Source of the DNA: Bin87 sp034423595
GTDB taxonomy: Bacteria; Chloroflexota; Dehalococcoidia; Lucifugimonadales; UBA3495
Direction: 5' to 3'
DNA: 64,000 nucleotides
NCBI GenBank assembly: GCA_965207025.1
Contig: OZ242258.1
Coordinates: 3,038,001-3,102,000 of the forward strand
Under the pieces are notes generated by a model. That model had not been told where the DNA came from, did not search any database, and worked only from the letters and a program-made list of their open reading frames with translations. Shown here piece after piece: positions 31,810-40,699 of this stretch (position 1 is the first letter of the stretch; every line of letters starts with the position of its first letter). The translations under genes and the position numbers were made by a program.

Positions 31810-33675
31810 ATGTCAGTTAAGGCAGTCTGGATTGGATCGTTGTTATTGTCGTTGGCGCTGGTAGTGGCGTGCGGAGGCGCCGCCCCTGCGGATCCTCAGG
31901 TCGTCGAGGTCACGCGTGTCGTGACCGAGCAGGTCGAGGTTGAAAAGGTCGTGACCGAACAGGTGGAGGTTGAAAAGGTAGTCACCGAACAGGTGGAGGT
32001 GGAGAAAGAGGTCATCAAGGAAGTCCTGGTGGTAGCCACCCCGGTGCCGCCGGTGCAGGACGTGGTTCGCCAGCAGGCCGAACCCGCCGGCACTTTGACC
32101 GTCGCCCTGGAAAATCTCGGCGCGCAGACCACCGACCCCATCCTGCAAACTCGCGCCGGTCATGCCCAGTACCAGGCGCCCATTTATGACGCGCTGCTTG
32201 GCTTCAACTACGAGTCCCAATACGGCGGCGTCGGCCCCGGCGTGGCCCAGGAATGGGGAATTGACCCCGATGGCAGCAGCTGGACGTTCAATATCGCGCC
32301 CAACCTGGTGTTCCACAACGGTGAAACGCTGGACGCGCACGATGTGAAGTTCAGCATCGAGCGCACCATGTACCACGAGGAAAGCGTGGTGGGTGACGGT
32401 AACCGCCTCAACCGGCAACTCAGGCAGCCGTCCGAGGATGCCATCGAGATCGTTGATGATCTTACCGTGCGGATGCACACCGACGGCTCCAAGCCCCACT
32501 TCTGGAGCCTGCTTACCCGGGCGGTGTTCCAGGGCGGCCAGATTATGCCCCAGGAATACATCGAAACCGTGGGCGACGAGGGCTTCCGAGCCGATCCGGT
32601 GGGCAGCGGCCCCTGGATGTACGCCGAGCACTCTGTGGGCGACTACTTCAGCTATACAGCCTTCGACAAGTCCCACCGTGGAGTGCCTCACTTCGCCAAC
32701 ATGAGCCTGCTGCTGGTTCCTGAGGAAAGCACCAAACTGGCCATGGTCCGCACCGGCCAGGCCGACCTCATCGACCTGGTGCCGGAGTCCGCTCCCGAAG
32801 TGGAAGCCGCCGGCGCCCAGCTCACGATCATCGAGGGCGTGGGTATGTTCATCTACCAGTTCTGGGGCCTCTACTTCGACGAGGCCCAGGCTCTGCCCAT
32901 CGGCGATGTTCGCGTCAGGCAGGCCATGTCCCTGGCCATCAACAGGCAGGACATCATCGACTACACCCTGAACGGCTACGGGCGGCCATCCATGCCCTTC
33001 GCCACCTTCCCCACCAGCGTGGACGTGGACGTTCCGCGGTGGCAGAAGTGGAGCGAGGATGCCCTGGTGTACGACCCGGACCGCGCCCGGGCGCTGCTGG
33101 CCGAAGCCGGCTACCCCGACGGGTTCGAGGTCACTTTCTGGAGCACCAACTTCTCCGGCACCCCGTATATGAACGACCTCAGCCAGGCCGTCACCGGATT
33201 CTGGGAAGAAATCGGCATCAAGTCCGACCTCAAGATCATCGAGGGCGGCGTGTTCAGTCCGATGACGCGCGCGCCGGGTCACGATGAATGGGGCGAAGGT
33301 TTCAACGGAGCCGTCAGCATCTTCCGCAACGCCGGACGGCCCCTGCCCGTGCCGCGCTACGCGACCACCTTCCATCCCGACCAGGGCCATTACGCCTTTG
33401 GCGACCGCAATCACATGACGCCCCTGGCCGAGGAATACCTCGCGCTCCACGAGATCGCCATCTCCGAGCGGGATGACGACAAGCGCGCCGAGGCCACCAA
33501 CGCCATCATCCAGCTGATAGCCGACCAGTGGATCGGCGTCCCCATCGTCCAGGGCGTCAGCCTCTACGCCTCCAACCCGGAGACCGTGGGGCGCTGGCAG
33601 GGCATCTACGGGCGCGGCGAACTCGGCGACGTGTTCCACCGCATTCCCCACGCCGAGGGTAACCCCTGGCAGTAA
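31810..33675 (+). CDS. ABC transporter substrate-binding lipoprotein (SBP_bac_5, Opp/Dpp type)
   Basis: A 621-residue lipoprotein with lipobox LVVAC (C21), then a stalk of three exact VVTEQVEVEK decapeptides (about 37-66), a spacer common to Chloroflexota binding proteins, then a family 5 solute-binding domain (TLTVALENLGAQTTDPILQT; WTFNIAPNLVFHNGETLDAH; DVKFSIERT; YADP..RALLAEAGYPDGFE). It would capture a peptide or similar solute outside the cell for the permeases downstream. No ATPase gene accompanies the locus. A clear promoter precedes it. Confidence 0.92.
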   Translation: MSVKAVWIGSLLLSLALVVACGGAAPADPQVVEVTRVVTEQVEVEKVVTEQVEVEKVVTEQVEVEKEVIKEVLVVATPVPPVQDVVRQQAEPAGTLTVALENLGAQTTDPILQTRAGHAQYQAPIYDALLGFNYESQYGGVGPGVAQEWGIDPDGSSWTFNIAPNLVFHNGETLDAHDVKFSIERTMYHEESVVGDGNRLNRQLRQPSEDAIEIVDDLTVRMHTDGSKPHFWSLLTRAVFQGGQIMPQEYIETVGDEGFRADPVGSGPWMYAEHSVGDYFSYTAFDKSHRGVPHFANMSLLLVPEESTKLAMVRTGQADLIDLVPESAPEVEAAGAQLTIIEGVGMFIYQFWGLYFDEAQALPIGDVRVRQAMSLAINRQDIIDYTLNGYGRPSMPFATFPTSVDVDVPRWQKWSEDALVYDPDRARALLAEAGYPDGFEVTFWSTNFSGTPYMNDLSQAVTGFWEEIGIKSDLKIIEGGVFSPMTRAPGHDEWGEGFNGAVSIFRNAGRPLPVPRYATTFHPDQGHYAFGDRNHMTPLAEEYLALHEIAISERDDDKRAEATNAIIQLIADQWIGVPIVQGVSLYASNPETVGRWQGIYGRGELGDVFHRIPHAEGNPWQ

Positions 33676-33800
33676 CCGGAGGCCGGCCCGGTATCCAACG
33701 GTTACAGCGATGGATCGGGGCAGCTTCGGGCTAATTCACGCCAGGCGCGCCGGGAACTGCATGAGCGGCCCGGCGTGCGCCATTCTCTGAGGTCGGGGAT

Positions 33801-34718
33801 TTGCAGAAATACATCTTCAACCGGCTGTTGCAGGGTGTTGTCCTGCTCTTCATCGTCGCGCTGATCGTGTTCGCCCTCGCCCGGGCCACCGGCAATCCCG
33901 CCGACCTGATGGTGCCGGAGGACGCCACCGAGGAAGAACGCCAGTTCATCGAGCGCAACCTGGGCTTGGATCGCCCCTACCACGTGCAGCTCTTCGTGTT
34001 CCTCACCGGCATTGTCCGCGGCGACTTCGGCGACTCTCTCGTGTACAAGAAGCCGGCGGCGGATCTGTTCTTCGAGCGGCTGCCCAACACCCTCAAGCTA
34101 CTACCGCTGTCCATGTTCATCGCGGTTGGCGTCGCCATCCCCCTGGGGGTCGTGGCCGCGATCAAACGGGGGACCTGGATAGATCAGGTCGCCGGCGCCA
34201 TCGCGGTGTTCGGCGTGGCCACGCCCAACTTCTGGATCGCCATCGTCGGCATTTACGTATTCAGCGTGTGGCTTGACGTGCTGCCTCCCGGCAGGATGGG
34301 AGGCCCCAGTCACTACATCCTGCCCGCCCTGACGTTGGGCACCTTTTCCATAGCCGGAATGATGCGGCTGATACGCTCCAGTATGCTGGAAGTGTTGGAC
34401 ACCGAGTACGTCAAGCTGGCCCGAATCAAGGGAGTGAAAGAGTGGAAGGTGTTCTGGAAGCACTGCCTCCGCAACGCCCTGATTCCGGTGCTGACGCTGT
34501 TCGGCGTCTTCGTGGGCGGGTTCGTCACGGGAGCCATCGTTACCGAGACGGTATTCGCGTGGCCGGGCATAGGCCGGCTCACCATTGACGCCGTGGCGCA
34601 ACGGGATTTCCCGCTGCTCCAGGCGGTTATCCTGCTGGACGCGGTGATAATCCTCGGCGTGAATCTGGTGGTGGATATCCTGTATGCTTACGTGAACCCA
34701 AGGATACGATACGACTAG
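33801..34718 (+). CDS. ABC transporter permease, DppB/OppB type
   Basis: A 305-residue inner-membrane permease with six helices: first YIFNRLLQGVVLLFIVALIV, the DppB-like hallmark LGLDRPYHVQ, and the EAA loop ARIKGVKEWKVFWKHCLRNA that contacts the ATPase. Its C-terminus VDILYAYVNPRIRYD is typical. It begins with TTG; no ATG fits. It follows the lipoprotein after 125 bp containing an imperfect G+C-rich hairpin, and precedes the second permease by 7 bp. Confidence 0.92.
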   Translation: MQKYIFNRLLQGVVLLFIVALIVFALARATGNPADLMVPEDATEEERQFIERNLGLDRPYHVQLFVFLTGIVRGDFGDSLVYKKPAADLFFERLPNTLKLLPLSMFIAVGVAIPLGVVAAIKRGTWIDQVAGAIAVFGVATPNFWIAIVGIYVFSVWLDVLPPGRMGGPSHYILPALTLGTFSIAGMMRLIRSSMLEVLDTEYVKLARIKGVKEWKVFWKHCLRNALIPVLTLFGVFVGGFVTGAIVTETVFAWPGIGRLTIDAVAQRDFPLLQAVILLDAVIILGVNLVVDILYAYVNPRIRYD

Positions 34719-34725
34719 GTGCATT

Positions 34726-35628
34726 ATGGCTGAGAGCCGTACCGAAATCAGCGCGCCGGCGCTGCCAGAGTCCAGCGAGCGGCAGTCGCGGCTCAAAGAC
34801 GAACTCAAGCAGCTGCCCTGGATTCCCGTGATCATCATTTCGTTGATGGTGTTCGCGGCGATATTCGCGCCAATCATTGCTCCGCACTCCCCCACCAAGC
34901 AGTCCCTGCGCGACAAGCTTCGCCCGCCGGCCTGGCAGGAAAGGGGCGCCCCTCAGTATGTCCTGGGAACGGACATACTGGGCCGGGACATTCTCAGCCG
35001 GCTGATCTATGGAGCAAGGGTCAGCCTGGTGGTGGCGTTCGCGGCCCTGCTGGCCGGGGGCGCGATTGGAGGTGTCCTGGGGCTGGTATCAGGATATGCC
35101 GGCGGCAAGACGGATACCCTGATCATGCGGGCGGTGGATGCCACCCTTGCCTTCCCGACCATCCTCTTTGCCTTATTGCTGGCCGTGACCATGGGGCAAG
35201 GACTGGTGACAGTGGTTCTCGCCGTTACCCTCATCCTATGGGCGAGATTCGCCAGGGTTACCCGAGGCGAGGTTCTCTCGCTCAAGGACAACGACTATAT
35301 CGCCCTGGCCCGGGTTCACGGCTGCTCCGGCGTCCGGATAATGTTCGTCCACATCATGCCCAACGTGTTCAACTCCTTCATGGTCATGTTGACGCTGCAC
35401 GTTGGGCTGGTGATTCTCACCGAGGCGTCGCTCAGTTTCCTGGGCGCGGGAATTCCGCCGCCCACGCCTTCCTGGGGGCAGATGGTTGCCGACGGCCGGG
35501 CGAAGGTCGCTACGGCGTGGTGGATTTCCATAATCCCCGGCGTTGCGATTACGATGGTAGTGATCGCGTTCAACCTGTTCGGAGACTGGCTGAGGGATCG
35601 TTTGGATCCCAAGCTGCGGCAGATTTAG
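34726..35628 (+). CDS. ABC transporter permease, DppC/OppC type
   Basis: A 300-residue permease: cytoplasmic N-terminus, first helix VIIISLMVFAAIFAPIIAPH, the DppC motif LGTDILGRDILSRLIYGARV, EAA loop ALARVHGCSGVRIMFVHIMP, SFLGAGIPPPTPSWGQMV and the C-terminal NLFGDWLRDRLDPKLRQI. It pairs with the DppB-like protein to form the channel. No dppD/dppF ATPases follow; they must be elsewhere. Confidence 0.93.
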   Translation: MAESRTEISAPALPESSERQSRLKDELKQLPWIPVIIISLMVFAAIFAPIIAPHSPTKQSLRDKLRPPAWQERGAPQYVLGTDILGRDILSRLIYGARVSLVVAFAALLAGGAIGGVLGLVSGYAGGKTDTLIMRAVDATLAFPTILFALLLAVTMGQGLVTVVLAVTLILWARFARVTRGEVLSLKDNDYIALARVHGCSGVRIMFVHIMPNVFNSFMVMLTLHVGLVILTEASLSFLGAGIPPPTPSWGQMVADGRAKVATAWWISIIPGVAITMVVIAFNLFGDWLRDRLDPKLRQI

Positions 35629-35658
35629 ACAACAGCGTAATTCAGGTAGTTTGCGTCT

Positions 35659-35686
35659 GTAGGGGCGACCGGCCGGTCGCCCCTAC
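35659..35686. repeat. Family B variant palindrome
   Basis: GTAGGGGCGACCGGCCGGTC then GCCCCTAC, perfect. Immediately before it, GCGTAATTCAGGTAGTTTGCG (35635-35655) resembles a decayed MITE left end. It supplies the stop region of the small membrane protein. Confidence 0.75.
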
Positions 35687-35937
35687 TTCTCCTGGGCCGC
35701 CAGGCCGCCCAGCTTGTCGAGAAGGAAGCGAGCCAGCTCTCTGGACCAGAGCAGCATCGCTGCCCCGCACACGATCATAACCAGGCCGCCTCCGAGCAGG
35801 AAGCCGTTCACGTCGGCGCAGAGGCATGGCGTGCCCACGGCGACGATATAGCCGCCGGCCAGCATCACCACCAGCGACACCAGCCAAAAGACTGCGCGGG
35901 TCAAAACGACGCCGACGCCTTTCGCAAAACTCTGCAA
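35683..35937 (-). CDS. Small two-helix membrane protein
   Basis: An 84-residue protein with two membrane helices (AVFWLVSLVVMLAGGYIVAV and NGFLLGGGLVMIVCGAAMLL) joined by a short loop with two cysteines (TPCLCADV), then a basic/amphipathic tail. Not recognised. It ends in a family B variant. The 292 bp upstream to 36229 hold no gene and no clear repeat. Confidence 0.55.
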   Translation of the reverse strand: MQSFAKGVGVVLTRAVFWLVSLVVMLAGGYIVAVGTPCLCADVNGFLLGGGLVMIVCGAAMLLWSRELARFLLDKLGGLAAQEK

Positions 35938-36229
35938 TTGAGCCCCCTTGCTTCCGGTGGCAGTTTAGGTCGTATCGGCCAACTGAGAACTTTGGGCCGT
36001 TCGGAGACGTTGACGGATAGTATTCTAAATGGCTAGCAATTCTATGCAACCCGGTTGACAGTTTCACCGCTGAAAGTCTCGGAGAACGCACCAATCGCGT
36101 TCGGTGAGTACAGCCGTTGCGCTTGCGCGTGCCATCCGCCCTGTATATGATTGCGGGAGCACTGAATCCGCTGCTGCGGTGATGTTCGCGTTGTACGATG
36201 CCTGTAGCGCCGAAAGGAGCAAGTAGAGT

Positions 36230-37780
36230 ATGAAATACGACTATATCGTGATTGGAGCCGGGTCGGCGGGATCGATTATCGCCAGCCGGTTGACCGAGGA
36301 CCACAGCAAGCACGTGCTGCTGATCGAGGCGGGGCCGGACTATCCCGAGTTTGAGCACCTGCCGGAAGAGGTCAAGTTCGGCTATAACACCGAAATTGAC
36401 ATCATGGTCAGCGACCACAACTGGCAGTTCGTCGGGAAGGGCACTGACACCTCTCCCGAGATCATGGTGCCGCGCGGCAAGGTGACCGGCGGGTCCAGCG
36501 CCATCAACGGGCAGGTGTTCCTGCGCGGCGTGCCGGAGGACTATGACGGCTGGGCCGCCGAGGGCAACGACGAGTGGGAATACACCAAGTTGCTGCCGAT
36601 CTTCCGCCGCATCGAGACCGACACCGACTACGGCAACGACGACTTCCACGGCGGCGAAGGGCCCATTGTGATGCACCGTTTCGCCCGCGAGTCGTGGCTG
36701 CCGGCCCAGAACGCCTTTAACGCCGCCTGCGTGGCCGCCGGCTTCCCCGAGACCTGGGACCACAACCACCCCGATTCCTACGGCGTTGGACCGACTCCGT
36801 TCAACAACCCCAACGGCATCCGCATGAGCACGAACCTGGGCTACCTGGCCGAATCGCGCCACCGGCTGAACCTCACCATCAAGGCCAACTGCCACGTGCA
36901 TCGGATCCTGTTCGACGGCAACCAGGCCACCGGCGTGCAACTGGAATCGGGCGGCGAGGTCTTCACCGCCGAGGCCGACGAGATAATCCTGAGCAGCGGG
37001 GCCATCGGGTCGCCGCACATCCTGATGCTTTCGGGCATCGGGCCGGCGGATCACCTCCGTGAGATGGGAATACCGGTGATTCAGGACGCGCCGGGCGTGG
37101 GCCAGAATCTGCGCGACCATCCCACCGTGTGGTGCACCTGGCGCACGAAGCCCGAGGTTGAGCTGGACGGGCTGGCGCCGCGCTCGCAGTTGTGCCTGCG
37201 TTACACCGCCGACGGCTCCGACCTGCGCAACGACATGAAGATCAGCATGCAGTCCTTCGCCACCGAGCGCATCAACCGGGGCGGCGACCGGATGGTGCCG
37301 CTGGGCATCCGCATGAGCACGGGCATCCAGCTGGCCGCCGGCGCAGGACACATGCGATTGCAGTCCACCGATCCCTACCAGCAGCCCTTCCTGGACTACA
37401 ACTACTTGCAGGAGGAGTCGGACCGGGTGCGGTTGCGGGATTCGGTGCGCCTGTGCATGCAGTTGGCGGACCATCCCGAGTTCCAGAACCTGATCCAGGA
37501 GTGCATTGAGCCTCCCGCCGACGCCCTGGAAACCGACGAGGCGTTGGATGCCTGGGTTGCCCGCGAGGTGACCACGTCGCAGCATATCTCCGGAACGTGC
37601 AAGATGGGGCCGGACAGCGACCCCATGGCCGTGGTGGACCAGTTTGGGCACGTGAAGGGCGTGACCAACCTGCGCGTCGCCGACGCCAGCGTGATGCCCG
37701 ACTGCATCCGCGCCAACACCAACGTCACGTCCATGACCATCGGCGAGCGCGTCGCCGAGTTCATCAAGGAAGGACGGTAG
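36230..37780 (+). CDS. GMC-family FAD oxidoreductase (choline dehydrogenase-like)
   Basis: A 516-residue GMC flavoenzyme: FAD motif IVIGAGSAGSIIASRLTED with LLIEAG, the GMC signature GGSSAINGQVFLRG, SSGAIGSPHILMLSGIGP, and the active-site QHISGTCKMG (His) plus a downstream N (NTNVTSMTIGERVAEFI). It would oxidise an alcohol to an aldehyde or ketone; choline-dehydrogenase-like proteins act on very varied alcohols. The AAAGGAGC site is 14 bases before the ATG. Standalone gene. Confidence 0.93.
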   Translation: MKYDYIVIGAGSAGSIIASRLTEDHSKHVLLIEAGPDYPEFEHLPEEVKFGYNTEIDIMVSDHNWQFVGKGTDTSPEIMVPRGKVTGGSSAINGQVFLRGVPEDYDGWAAEGNDEWEYTKLLPIFRRIETDTDYGNDDFHGGEGPIVMHRFARESWLPAQNAFNAACVAAGFPETWDHNHPDSYGVGPTPFNNPNGIRMSTNLGYLAESRHRLNLTIKANCHVHRILFDGNQATGVQLESGGEVFTAEADEIILSSGAIGSPHILMLSGIGPADHLREMGIPVIQDAPGVGQNLRDHPTVWCTWRTKPEVELDGLAPRSQLCLRYTADGSDLRNDMKISMQSFATERINRGGDRMVPLGIRMSTGIQLAAGAGHMRLQSTDPYQQPFLDYNYLQEESDRVRLRDSVRLCMQLADHPEFQNLIQECIEPPADALETDEALDAWVAREVTTSQHISGTCKMGPDSDPMAVVDQFGHVKGVTNLRVADASVMPDCIRANTNVTSMTIGERVAEFIKEGR

Positions 37781-37798
37781 AACCGTCGTTGGCAAAAT

Positions 37799-37827
37799 GT
37801 AGGGGCGGGTTTGAAACCCGCCCCTAC
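37799..37827. repeat. Family B palindrome
   Basis: GTAGGGGCGGGTTTGAAACC then CGCCCCTAC between the GMC gene and a small gene. Confidence 0.9.
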
Positions 37828-37845
37828 GCATAAGGAAATCGTTTC

Positions 37846-38160
37846 ATGCCTCCCGCACGCAAATGGGAACGGATTGAAGACCTGGCGGTGCTGCACCTGT
37901 ACCGGGGCAAGGTGGCGCGCGACAGCCGTGAGGTGGCTGCTTTGGCCGCCGCGCTGGAGCGCAGTCCACAGTCTATCGGCGCACGGATGCAGGCGTTCGC
38001 AGGGCTGGATCCGGCCAATCCCTACAATCCGTCGAGCAAGGCTACGGCGTTGACGCAGTCGGTTTGGGCGGAGTATCTGGCCGACCGGACGGCGATTGCC
38101 GTGGAGGGGCAGCGGGCGTACCTGGGGATTCTGAACCGCTATTCCATGGGGAGGCCGTAG
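37846..38160 (+). CDS. Hypothetical 104-aa protein with HTH-like N-terminus
   Basis: Not firmly recognised. Residues 5-55 (IEDLAVLHLYRGKVARDSRE; AALAAALERSPQSIGARMQA; FAGLDP) resemble the helical domain that precedes HNH or other effector domains in some accessory proteins. No catalytic domain follows; the rest is a short helix-rich tail. It has lost or never had a partner domain. The start is ATG 37846, 19 bp after a family B palindrome. Confidence 0.5.
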   Translation: MPPARKWERIEDLAVLHLYRGKVARDSREVAALAAALERSPQSIGARMQAFAGLDPANPYNPSSKATALTQSVWAEYLADRTAIAVEGQRAYLGILNRYSMGRP

Positions 38161-38222
38161 TTACCATCCCATCTCTTGCGATCAAGTACAATGTAGTCAG
38201 CGTCCCGAAAGGAGGTGATGTT

Positions 38223-38408
38223 GTGGCAGAATTGACTGGGGACCCCAAGATTGACGCCCTGCTGATCAAGCATGCGGATGAGATCGCACAGTTGGAAGCG
38301 TTCGGCAAGGCGAAAGCCGAGGAAATTGATCGCTTAATCGCCAAATTCCATGAGAGTCGAGCGAAGCGACTGGGAGCGGTTCGCGCAGAGCAGGCCATCC
38401 AGCCCTGA
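38223..38408 (+). CDS. Small coiled-coil protein (61 aa)
   Basis: GTG start with a strong AAAGGAGGTGA site (38209-38219). The protein is one charged helix (KIDALLIKHADEIAQLEAFG; EEIDRLIAKFHESRAKRLGA). Not recognised. An upstream in-frame ATG at 38064 overlaps the preceding gene and is rejected. The next gene follows by 9 bp, suggesting a two-gene operon of lower G+C than the surroundings. Confidence 0.6.
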   Translation: MAELTGDPKIDALLIKHADEIAQLEAFGKAKAEEIDRLIAKFHESRAKRLGAVRAEQAIQP

Positions 38409-38417
38409 GCCGCCGGC

Positions 38418-38738
38418 ATGAATCAGGAGGAAATCTGGCAAACTGAACGTGCCCTGTTGGTGGAAATCCATAAGGATGTTGTGGCTATCCTAAACCGGCG
38501 CGCTATCCGATTGTTTGAAATACTGGAACGGGATGACTATATTGCGGTATCGAGAATCAGCGTTTTGCATGTCATGCAACGAGGCGATCATCATCGCGCG
38601 CTGGAAAATCTGCGTGACTTTATTCTTGAAACCCCGGCTGTGGACAAGATGCTGCCGGAGTTAATGGACAACGCAGAACCCGGACTGGCCCTATTGAGCG
38701 CATACGCTGAGGAGTACAGGCTTTCAGAGCTGCTGTGA
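38418..38738 (+). CDS. Hypothetical helical protein (106 aa)
   Basis: Not recognised. An all-helical 106-residue protein (EIWQTERALLVEIHKDVVAI; RAIRLFEILERDDYIAVSRI) with no signal, membrane helix or known motif. It sits 9 bp after the small coiled-coil gene, so the two may act together. It resembles neither TA partner families nor phage proteins that I can name. Confidence 0.55.
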   Translation: MNQEEIWQTERALLVEIHKDVVAILNRRAIRLFEILERDDYIAVSRISVLHVMQRGDHHRALENLRDFILETPAVDKMLPELMDNAEPGLALLSAYAEEYRLSELL

Positions 38739-38783
38739 AACGCAAGCGCAGGAGTCAACCGTATCGCGCGAAGCCGACAGTGT

Positions 38784-38812
38784 GTAGGGGCGGGTTTGAA
38801 ACCCGCCCCTAC
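38784..38812. repeat. Family B palindrome
   Basis: GTAGGGGCGGGTTTGAAACC then CGCCCCTAC between convergent genes. Confidence 0.9.
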
Positions 38813-38837
38813 GCGCGTTTTCGGGTTGCCAGGCGGT

Positions 38838-39233
38838 TTAGACGAGTACGCCGAAGCCGGACTTGGTGCAGATTTCCAGGCGGTTGTGGTCCGGGTCGTG
38901 GAAGTAGAACGCCTGCTGTCCATCGTGGCGGGTCTGGATGTCGGTGCATTCGACGCCGATGTTCTGTAACTCGTCGCGGGCGGCGGAAATGTCATCCACC
39001 TCGAAGGCGGTGTGATGGGACGGCGCGGAGGGCGCGTCGGGGTTCTCGATGATGTGGACCATCGCGCCACTGGGCAACTGGAGCCAGTACAGGTTGTCGT
39101 TGTCCACCATCTTCGGAATCTGCTTGACGCCCAGGACTTCCTCGTACCACTTGAGGGCGATGTCCTTGTCGCGGACGTTGTAGGTGATGTGGTTGATGGC
39201 CTTGAGGCGGATGTTGTCGGCGATGAGTCCCAT
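38838..39233 (-). CDS. VOC-family (glyoxalase/dioxygenase-fold) protein
   Basis: A 131-residue vicinal-oxygen-chelate protein: AINHITYNVRDKDIALKWYE (first metal His), GAMVHIIENPDAPSAPSHHT, AFEVDDISAARDELQNIGVE and FYFHDPDHNRLEICT (last metal Glu). One beta-alpha-beta-beta-beta pair, so it would work as a dimer. GGAGG 10 bases upstream fixes ATG 39233 over 39305. The substrate is unknown; an amidohydrolase lies upstream on the same strand. Confidence 0.88.
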   Translation of the reverse strand: MGLIADNIRLKAINHITYNVRDKDIALKWYEEVLGVKQIPKMVDNDNLYWLQLPSGAMVHIIENPDAPSAPSHHTAFEVDDISAARDELQNIGVECTDIQTRHDGQQAFYFHDPDHNRLEICTKSGFGVLV

Positions 39234-39307
39234 GATTAGTTTTCCTCCGTGTGAGTGAATACTGTTGTTGAGTTGAAGTGTTAATCCGTCATTCCACCCT
39301 TTCAACC

Positions 39308-39385
39308 GTCATTCCCGCAAAAGCGGGAATCCAGGACATCCTTGTGGCAAGAGATTCTGGATTCCGGCTTTCGCCGGAATGACGA
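39308..39385. repeat. Two family E palindromes
   Basis: GTCATTCCCGCAAAAGCGGGAATCCAGGA (39309-39337) and CTGGATTCCGGCTTTCGCCGGAATGACG (39356-39383), back to back, in the gap between the VOC and amidohydrolase genes. Confidence 0.8.
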
Positions 39386-39416
39386 GAGCGGGGCAGAAAT
39401 GACGTTCCAATTCCGG

Positions 39417-40388
39417 CTAGATGTTGAGCAGTCGCTCGAGGTTGCCGAACAGGATTGACTCCTTTTCCTCGCGGGAGAGGCTTTCGAGGCCCAATAGCCA
39501 GGAGACCGGCCAGTCGGCGCACATATCGAAGGGCCAGTCGGTGCCGAAGACGATCCGCTCGATGCCCACCATGTCGATGAGCATGCGCAGGCCCTCCTCG
39601 CTATGGGTAAGGCAGTCGTAGTAGAAACGGTTGAGGTAGGCGCTGGGCGGCTGGTCGATGTTGGCGCGGGCCTCGGGGCGAACCTGCCAGCCGCGATCCA
39701 TGCGTCCGATGCCGTAGCAGGCGTAGCCACCGCCGTGGCAGAGGCAGATCTTGAGGTTGGGGTAGCGATCCATGACGCCGCCGAATACGAATGAGGCGAA
39801 GGTAACGGCGCGGTCGGCCAGGTTGCCGATGGTATTGGGCAGGTGGTATCGATCCAGGCGCGGGGAGACCACCGTATCGCCACCCTGATGGATGAGGAAC
39901 ATGGCCCCCAGGCGTTCGGCGGTGGCCCACAGCGGATTGAAATACGGGTCGTCGAAGGTGCGCCCGTTGACCTGGTCGCCGATCATTGCGCCTTTGAGTC
40001 CGAGCTGCTCGACGGAGCGGGTGAGTTCCTCGATGGCGGCGCCGACGTCCTGCATCGGCAGGTGGGCGAGGCCGGCGAACCGGTCCGGGTATTCCTCCGA
40101 GAGCTGAGCGACGTAGTCGTTGCACTCGCGGTGCATGGCCATGGTCTGGTCGGTGTCCAGGTCGTAAAAGTATAAACTGGCGTTGCTGGACAGGACGTGC
40201 AGGTCCACTCCGAGGGACTGCATATCAGCGATGCGCTGTTCGGGCGTCCAGAAGGTGCGGGGATTATAGCGATGCTGATTGTAGAGAGCGGGAGCGCTGA
40301 TGCCGAACCAGTTGTCGCCGCTCTGCATCGCCCGCAGCGCGCTGCCGGGGGTGATGTGAGCATGAACGTCCAGGACTCTTGCTGCCAT
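39417..40388 (-). CDS. Amidohydrolase family 2 protein (ACMSD-like)
   Basis: A 323-residue TIM-barrel metal-dependent hydrolase/decarboxylase: VLDVHAHITPG (HxH of strand 1), GLAHLPMQDVGAAIEEL, MFLIHQGGDT (strand 5 His), ICLCHGGG (strand 6 His) and IVFGTDWPFD (strand 8 Asp). This pattern is typical of Amidohydro_2 enzymes such as aminocarboxymuconate-semialdehyde decarboxylase. The substrate is probably an aromatic-ring cleavage or carboxylated intermediate, by inference. A second member is at 59040. Confidence 0.9.
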   Translation of the reverse strand: MAARVLDVHAHITPGSALRAMQSGDNWFGISAPALYNQHRYNPRTFWTPEQRIADMQSLGVDLHVLSSNASLYFYDLDTDQTMAMHRECNDYVAQLSEEYPDRFAGLAHLPMQDVGAAIEELTRSVEQLGLKGAMIGDQVNGRTFDDPYFNPLWATAERLGAMFLIHQGGDTVVSPRLDRYHLPNTIGNLADRAVTFASFVFGGVMDRYPNLKICLCHGGGYACYGIGRMDRGWQVRPEARANIDQPPSAYLNRFYYDCLTHSEEGLRMLIDMVGIERIVFGTDWPFDMCADWPVSWLLGLESLSREEKESILFGNLERLLNI

Positions 40389-40573
40389 GGCTGTGCTGTC
40401 TCCTGTACCGGGGCGGCCTGTAGAGCTCGTTTATTGGCATAAACCGGATACCCGTGTTCGCATGGATTATAGACGGTTTCGGGGAATCCGTCAGGTTGGA
40501 GGAACGCGCTCATCCGAATGATAGCCATCCGGTTACGTGATGTTATCTATAACGCAGTATCTACAAATCGCAT

Positions 40574-40602
40574 TTGACATTCACCCTCGGCATAAGTAGC
40601 AT
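40574..40602 (+). promoter_or_regulatory. Strong sigma70-type promoter of the second peptide-uptake locus
   Basis: TTGACA (40574-40579), exactly 17 bp, then TAGCAT (40597-40602). It lies 98 bp before the lipoprotein ATG in the 311-bp divergent gap 40389-40699, which shows no other gene or repeat. Confidence 0.7.
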
Positions 40603-40699
40603 CGTTCCCCGCTGGCAGCCTCGCACTGCCGCGAATTATTTTCTTATTCGGCACGACGCCGTTTCAGTACAAGAGTGCCATTCCGGGAGGTTTCACTCA

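Noticed and set aside
31843..33651. A 602-codon minus-strand frame opposite the peptide-binding lipoprotein
   Set aside because: No family features; the plus strand encodes a clear SBP_bac_5 lipoprotein. The same applies to the frames at 35642-37831 and 53648-55216 minus.
37799..37827. Family B palindromes as rho-independent terminators
   Set aside because: They form strong hairpins but no T-run follows and three copies lie inside a coding sequence. A partial termination effect cannot be excluded.
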